A stretch of DNA of 64,000 bases from assembly GCA_002342665.1 (NCBI GenBank), contig DDQK01000035.1:377-64376 (forward strand). The letters run 5' to 3'. Under the pieces are notes generated by a model, which saw only the letters and a program-made list of their open reading frames with translations, did no database searches and was not told where the DNA came from. The translations under genes were made by a program, and so were the position numbers. Positions 60,237-64,000 of the stretch are shown in pieces. The DNA is from Prevotella sp. UBA2444. GTDB taxonomy: Bacteria; Bacteroidota; Bacteroidia; Bacteroidales; Bacteroidaceae. Positions within the stretch are counted from its first letter, which is position 1, and every line of letters begins with the position of its first letter.

Positions 60237-60299
60237 TTCAATCTTCAATGTTCAATGTTCAATGTTCAATGTTCAATCTTCAATGTTCAATGTTCAAAG
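60237..60299 (-). repeat. Nine TTCAATG-type heptads between di-haem oxidoreductase and porin genes
   Basis: Plus-strand units TTCAATC or TTCAATG run without break and fill most of the spacer; the TGA stop of the upstream gene (60294-60296) is in the last unit. On the mRNA strand every unit is CATTGAA or GATTGAA. Confidence 0.9.
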
Positions 60300-61748
60300 T
60301 GAATACAGGAACTGCACCAGTTGGTCGCGCTGCTGCTTGGTCATGTTCTTGAAGCGGTTCTTCGAGGCTTCGCCTTCGCCGCCGTGCCACATGATGGCCT
60401 CTACAAAGTTGCGGGCGCGGCCGTCGTGCAGGAAGTAAGTGTGTCCGTTGACCTTCTTCTGCAGGCCTACCCCCCAGAGGGGAGTGGTGCGCCACTCATT
60501 GCCTCGTGCCAGTCCGCTGACGAAGTTGTCGTTCAGTCCTACGCCCATAATCTCGGAGCCCATGTCGTGGAGCAGGAAGTCGGAGTAGGGGTGTACGGTC
60601 TGTCTGCCCAACCAGGGAAGGTTGGTGCCTGCCAGCAGGGTGGAGCCACGGGGCTTGGTGTGCAGCGTGGTGACGTGGCAGAGGTGACAGCCTGCCTGAT
60701 AGAAGAGTTGTTCACCAGCCTTGACGTCGGGGGTGTTGACATTGCGACGCGCCGGCACTGCAAGGGCCTGCATGTAGAGGTCTACACACTCCATGTCCTC
60801 GGTGCCCACATCTAGCATGTCGTATGCCAGGCCCATCATCGAGCCTTCCTCCATCTGCCGCTGACCCTCGCAGATTTCTTCTGGGTAGCGGCTGTTGGTC
60901 ATGCCCATGTCACTGGAGAATCCCAGTTCGACGGTGAGGTCGGCATGCTGGGCCTTGTTGCCGGAGAGTCCGAGTTGCAGGCGTCCGCGCTCGTTGATGT
61001 AGTTGCAGCGTCCGCTGATGCCCCATTCGGGGTAGTTGCTCTGACGGGCCAGTGCCTCAATCTCATTGGGGTCGAGGGCCATCATCTGTCCCATACCGAC
61101 GTGGCGGAGGGGCACTCGTACAGTGCAAAAGAGGTCGTCGGGACTGATAGAGTCGGCATACCACTCGGTGATGCTCCATCGGGGCACGCAGAGGGTGTAC
61201 TTCTCACCGTCGGGGAAGGCGTAGGTCGCAGAGTCGATGGTGACCTTCAGCTTGCCCTCTGGGTGTACCCCGTAGATGGCCTGGTCGTGGATCACGCGGC
61301 CGTAGTTGGGGAAGAAGGTGCCGTTCTTACGGGTGATGTAGATGAGCGAGGCGGTGAAACCATAAGGGCCGGAGCCATCATTGCCGCCCTGCTTGAAACT
61401 GGTCCAGTAGGTTGGCTCGGTGCGCCCGGCATTGCGATGGCAGGAACCGCAGGAATAGCCAGCGTAGACGGGGCCGAGTCCGCCGCCATGACCATTCTCG
61501 TTGGAACTTTTCACATTGTCGTAGAGACGGTCGCCCTTGTTGAAGCGTACGTCGTACGAGCCAGCGAGCCACGAGGCTCCTTGGTCGTAGGCCACACTGG
61601 AGTTGTAGAAGCCTGTGGCCGTGCCCGCCGAGAGAGCATAGCCTGACGGCACCTCAATGTCATCGATGTCGAGTTGTTCGCCGTCATCACATGCTGAGAG
61701 CGCGAAAAGGCTTGATAACAAGAGTGTTAGCTTTAAGCTTTTGTACAT
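60294..61748 (-). CDS. Di-haem oxidoreductase lipoprotein (DHOR/DUF1111 type)
   Basis: The 484-residue lipoprotein (lipobox LSAC, then DDGEQLDIDD) has two haem motifs: C100-GS-C103-H104 in AGYSCGSCHRNAG and a second CHLCH at about residue 354 in YQAGCHLCHVTT. KGDRLYDNVKSSNENGHGGGLGPVY and YTPDVKAGEQLF-like text are usual in the putative thiol-oxidoreductase/peroxidase family that is found beside imelysin genes. It acts in the periplasm or at the surface as part of a redox step in iron or haem handling. It follows imelysin by 100 nt with a hairpin between. Confidence 0.9.
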   Translation of the reverse strand: MYKSLKLTLLLSSLFALSACDDGEQLDIDDIEVPSGYALSAGTATGFYNSSVAYDQGASWLAGSYDVRFNKGDRLYDNVKSSNENGHGGGLGPVYAGYSCGSCHRNAGRTEPTYWTSFKQGGNDGSGPYGFTASLIYITRKNGTFFPNYGRVIHDQAIYGVHPEGKLKVTIDSATYAFPDGEKYTLCVPRWSITEWYADSISPDDLFCTVRVPLRHVGMGQMMALDPNEIEALARQSNYPEWGISGRCNYINERGRLQLGLSGNKAQHADLTVELGFSSDMGMTNSRYPEEICEGQRQMEEGSMMGLAYDMLDVGTEDMECVDLYMQALAVPARRNVNTPDVKAGEQLFYQAGCHLCHVTTLHTKPRGSTLLAGTNLPWLGRQTVHPYSDFLLHDMGSEIMGVGLNDNFVSGLARGNEWRTTPLWGVGLQKKVNGHTYFLHDGRARNFVEAIMWHGGEGEASKNRFKNMTKQQRDQLVQFLYSL

Positions 61749-61789
61749 GATTGTCGTTTAAAATCTATATGTTCCTAATTTGCCACAAT

Positions 61790-61821
61790 AGCGAAGGCAG
61801 GATTTTACTCCTGTCTTCGCT
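61790..61821 (-). terminator. Hairpin between imelysin and di-haem oxidoreductase genes
   Basis: Arms AGCGAAGGCAGGA and TCCTGTCTTCGCT pair over 13 bp with one mismatch and a 6-nt loop. It lies 27 nt after the imelysin stop. No U-run follows, so partial termination or RNA processing within the operon are more likely than a full stop. Confidence 0.55.
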
Positions 61822-61848
61822 TTGGTTAAAGATGCTATGTATGAAGGT

Positions 61849-63009
61849 CTACTTCACGGTACGAGCCTTACCGTCCTTGAAGATGAGGTACTCCAAGGTA
61901 TGGAATCCGCGCAGGCTCTGTGCAGCCTCAATCTTGTCATCGCTCTCGCCCTCGCGCCAGTTCAGATTGGTGAAATCCTGTGACTTGAGGATGCGTGCAA
62001 TCTGTGCCTGATCGAGGGGCCATGAGTCCATGTTGGGGTCGAGACCCAGCTCGTCGACAGGTCCGAAGAGGAATGCCTCACTCTGCTCCCAGGGCTCACG
62101 GGCAGCGAGCCAGGCATTGGCACAAGCAGCGAAATTGGCATTGGATGGGGCCTGCTTGAAGGTAATGACAGCATAGTCGAGGGCATCGTTGAGTATTGCC
62201 AGCTGCTCATAGGTAGGCATCACCACGTAGTCGACGTATTGCTTCACCACGGGATCGAGGGTGGCATCATCGTTGATGTTGCTGGTGAAATAGGGCTTCA
62301 GCGTGTTGTCGATGAAGTCTTCAAGATCAGCACAGGCAGTCATGGCAGCAGAGGCCTCCTTGGAATTGATATTGTTGCGGAAGGGCTGCGGGATGTTGTA
62401 GATGGCATCGGCAGCGGCCTGTATCTTCTGTTTGGCCTCTTCGTCGAGGGTGGGGTTGACCTTGGCCAGCACGGCAGAGAGGGAGTTGGCATTCACTTTC
62501 CCGTCACGCGAGCCATAATAGGCATTGCGGATGGAGTAGATATTGTTGCGGTAGTCGTCACGTGAGTGCCAGCTGTACCATGACTCCACAGCGTAGAGGG
62601 CTTCCTCGGTCTTTCCGTCCATATAGAGGCTATATGGCTCGCCGATCTTGGCAGAACCCACCTCGGAGGCGATGTCGGTGCAGCCGTCGAAGATCTGTTC
62701 TACGCAGTCGATGGCTGACTTGTATTCCTCGCTGTTATGTTTCTTGAAGATGTCTGCATAGCCGTTTTTCCACTCGTTGTAGAGCATATCGGCATCGTCG
62801 GCTAACAGACTAGACACGGTCACCATGTAGTTGGCCCACTGCTCGGCATAGTCGGAGCTGTAGTCAAGGTTGTTGGCATCGGTGATGTCAATTTCCTTCT
62901 TGTTGTTGTCATTGTCAGTTTCATTCTTGTCACTGCTGCAGGCAGTCATGCCGAATGTCAGCACGGATGCGGCTGCAAGCGTCAATGTGTTTTTGAGAAT
63001 CTTTTTCAT
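61849..63009 (-). CDS. Imelysin-like (M75) lipoprotein
   Basis: ATG 63009 gives a 386-residue lipoprotein (lipobox MTAC, then SSDKNETDN). The family signature GFHTLEYLIF (the GxHxxE motif), with AWLAAREPWEQSEAFLFGP and DSWPLDQAQIARIL, identifies the imelysin fold, a helical-bundle iron-regulated domain related to EfeO. Proteolysis is doubtful for this family; binding of iron or haem at the surface is more likely. It is second in the locus, after a porin whose start lies outside the window. Confidence 0.92.
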   Translation of the reverse strand: MKKILKNTLTLAAASVLTFGMTACSSDKNETDNDNNKKEIDITDANNLDYSSDYAEQWANYMVTVSSLLADDADMLYNEWKNGYADIFKKHNSEEYKSAIDCVEQIFDGCTDIASEVGSAKIGEPYSLYMDGKTEEALYAVESWYSWHSRDDYRNNIYSIRNAYYGSRDGKVNANSLSAVLAKVNPTLDEEAKQKIQAAADAIYNIPQPFRNNINSKEASAAMTACADLEDFIDNTLKPYFTSNINDDATLDPVVKQYVDYVVMPTYEQLAILNDALDYAVITFKQAPSNANFAACANAWLAAREPWEQSEAFLFGPVDELGLDPNMDSWPLDQAQIARILKSQDFTNLNWREGESDDKIEAAQSLRGFHTLEYLIFKDGKARTVK

Positions 63010-63037
63010 TGTTTTTATTTTTTTATGGATAATTGTT

Positions 63038-64000
63038 CTATTTCTTAGCAAACCACAGCTGGTAGGCCACGCCGATACGAAACTCATTCTCGCTGTTGTA
63101 CTGGCTGGAGCTGAACAACTTGGATGTGCCAATCTGACGGGTGGTATAGTCGGCTTTCACCACCAGGTTGGGGAGCGGCTTCCAGTTGAGGCCGAAGCTC
63201 CACATGCTCACCTGGCAACGGTCGTCGGCCACAAGCCCCGTCTCGCACTCTTCCTGCGGGTTGTAATAATTATAATGTACGAAGGGGTAGATGGTGGGGA
63301 ATCCCTTCACATTGGAAAATACCGATGCCAGATTGACCCCTACTTCTGCACTCCAGTCGACGGCCCTTTTTGCTACAGGTCCCATGCGGCTGTAGGGTGA
63401 CTTGCTGGAATAGCGACGGTTGGCAGCGGTGATGCCTACTGTCTCAGTGATGTTGCCTGAGAGATAGTTGGCGCGGGCTGTGATGTATCTGTTGACGTAT
63501 TGCGCATCGAAGGAGTAGAGCAATACGTTGATGTCTCCGTACTCTGAGTAGGTGACAAGCTTGTCGGCATTCTTCTGTGCCTTTGGATTATAGAAGACAG
63601 ATGCTCCGAGGCGCAGGCCTTTGATGCCTGTCCAGTTGAGGCGTGCCGTGTAGGCTGGTGCCGAAAAATTGTCCACCTCGAGGAATCCCTGCTTGGCTTT
63701 CTTGATCCAATGGTATGAATCGAAGCCGTTGGGGTTCAGACCGCTGGTAACCATTGCCTCGTAGTTGAAGGAGGCGGCTCCGTGGCCGAAGCGTCCGAAA
63801 ACGGAAAGGCCCGTCTCGTGCCAGGTGGAGGCCATGATGGTGGTGGCTCCCTCCGGGCGAGCGGCGGTGAAGAAGTTGAGGGGTTCGTGGTGGGCGTTTG
63901 TCAGTCCGACGGGGATAATCATGTGTCCCACGCGTACATTAAATCCGCGCGTAATAAGACGCGTCAAATGGAACTGCTCGAGAGCCACCTCGCCGCCTTT
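63038..64000 (-). CDS. Outer-membrane beta-barrel protein (5' end outside the window)
   Basis: The frame is open to the right edge (it reads KGGEVALEQFHLTR at 64000) and stops at 63038, so only the last 320 residues are seen. Strands with aromatic belts (FNVRVGHMIIPVGLTNAHHEP; SFNYEAMVTSGLNPNGF; TIYPFVHYNYYNPQ; LVVKADYTTRQIG) and the ending FRIGVAYQLWFAKK show an outer-membrane barrel of the kind found in imelysin loci. It is first visible gene of the iron/haem operon; 28 nt separate it from imelysin. Confidence 0.85.
   Translation of the reverse strand, partial: KGGEVALEQFHLTRLITRGFNVRVGHMIIPVGLTNAHHEPLNFFTAARPEGATTIMASTWHETGLSVFGRFGHGAASFNYEAMVTSGLNPNGFDSYHWIKKAKQGFLEVDNFSAPAYTARLNWTGIKGLRLGASVFYNPKAQKNADKLVTYSEYGDINVLLYSFDAQYVNRYITARANYLSGNITETVGITAANRRYSSKSPYSRMGPVAKRAVDWSAEVGVNLASVFSNVKGFPTIYPFVHYNYYNPQEECETGLVADDRCQVSMWSFGLNWKPLPNLVVKADYTTRQIGTSKLFSSSQYNSENEFRIGVAYQLWFAKK

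Overview
The window reads as a chromosomal segment of a Bacteroidota bacterium, most likely a gut or rumen Prevotella/Segatella-type polysaccharide degrader. The reasons are SusC/SusD proteins, many lipoproteins and signal-peptide glycosidases, the gene order trpB-E-G-D-C-F-A, promoters with the Bacteroidota boxes TTTG (about -33) and TAnnTTTG (-7), near absence of Shine-Dalgarno sequences, and families confined to this phylum (DUF4924, fused CcsBA, VirE/BT4734-type proteins). I recognise no rRNA, tRNA or CRISPR array.

Layout. 1-16.9 kb (minus strand): a pectin locus with a small secreted protein, a lipoprotein, SusD, SusC, a 52-residue lipoprotein, a large pectin methylesterase (CE8), a lipoprotein pectate lyase (PL1) and a very large GH28-GH105-six-hairpin fusion. 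Together these would demethylate, cleave and trim homogalacturonan at the cell surface and import the oligomers. 17-23.8 kb (minus): a complete tryptophan operon preceded by a classical attenuator, with a 16-residue leader peptide carrying three consecutive Trp codons and a terminator hairpin. 23.8-29.6 kb: thioesterase, ROK sugar kinase, GH31, Bcp peroxidase, an orphan nucleotidyltransferase and a DUF4160/DUF2442-HTH pair. 29.7-37.8 kb (plus) is the accessory stretch: a giant repeat protein with CUB-like domains and its 45-residue companion peptide, an 0.8-kb AT-rich non-coding region with inverted clusters of TACACT motifs and a 21-bp triple repeat, a VirE-type primase/helicase, and an AbiF-type HEPN protein directly behind a promoter and a structured RNA that fits the abiF RNA. 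37.8-54.9 kb: a GH105 gene, then mostly housekeeping genes (LysE exporter, RmlD, RF3, Sua5, ClC channel, Fmt, Rpe, ECF sigma factor, RmlA, ZapA, RNase Y) and a fused GHMP sugar kinase/nucleotidyltransferase. 55-64 kb (minus): a seven-gene iron/haem redox locus (porin, imelysin, di-haem oxidoreductase, second porin, cytochrome c lipoprotein, RidA/chorismatase-like protein, CcsBA haem-ligation machinery).

The most unusual signal runs through the whole window: short tracts of 7-bp (sometimes 8-bp) units, most built around TGA. They fill the spacers between operon genes, often supplying the stop or start codon, and they also sit in frame inside conserved genes (trpE, GH31 twice, ccsBA). In the two genes where the TGA lies on the coding strand, the units whose TGA would fall in the reading frame carry TTA instead. 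The other two best candidates for new biology are the AbiF/structured RNA pair and the trp attenuator.
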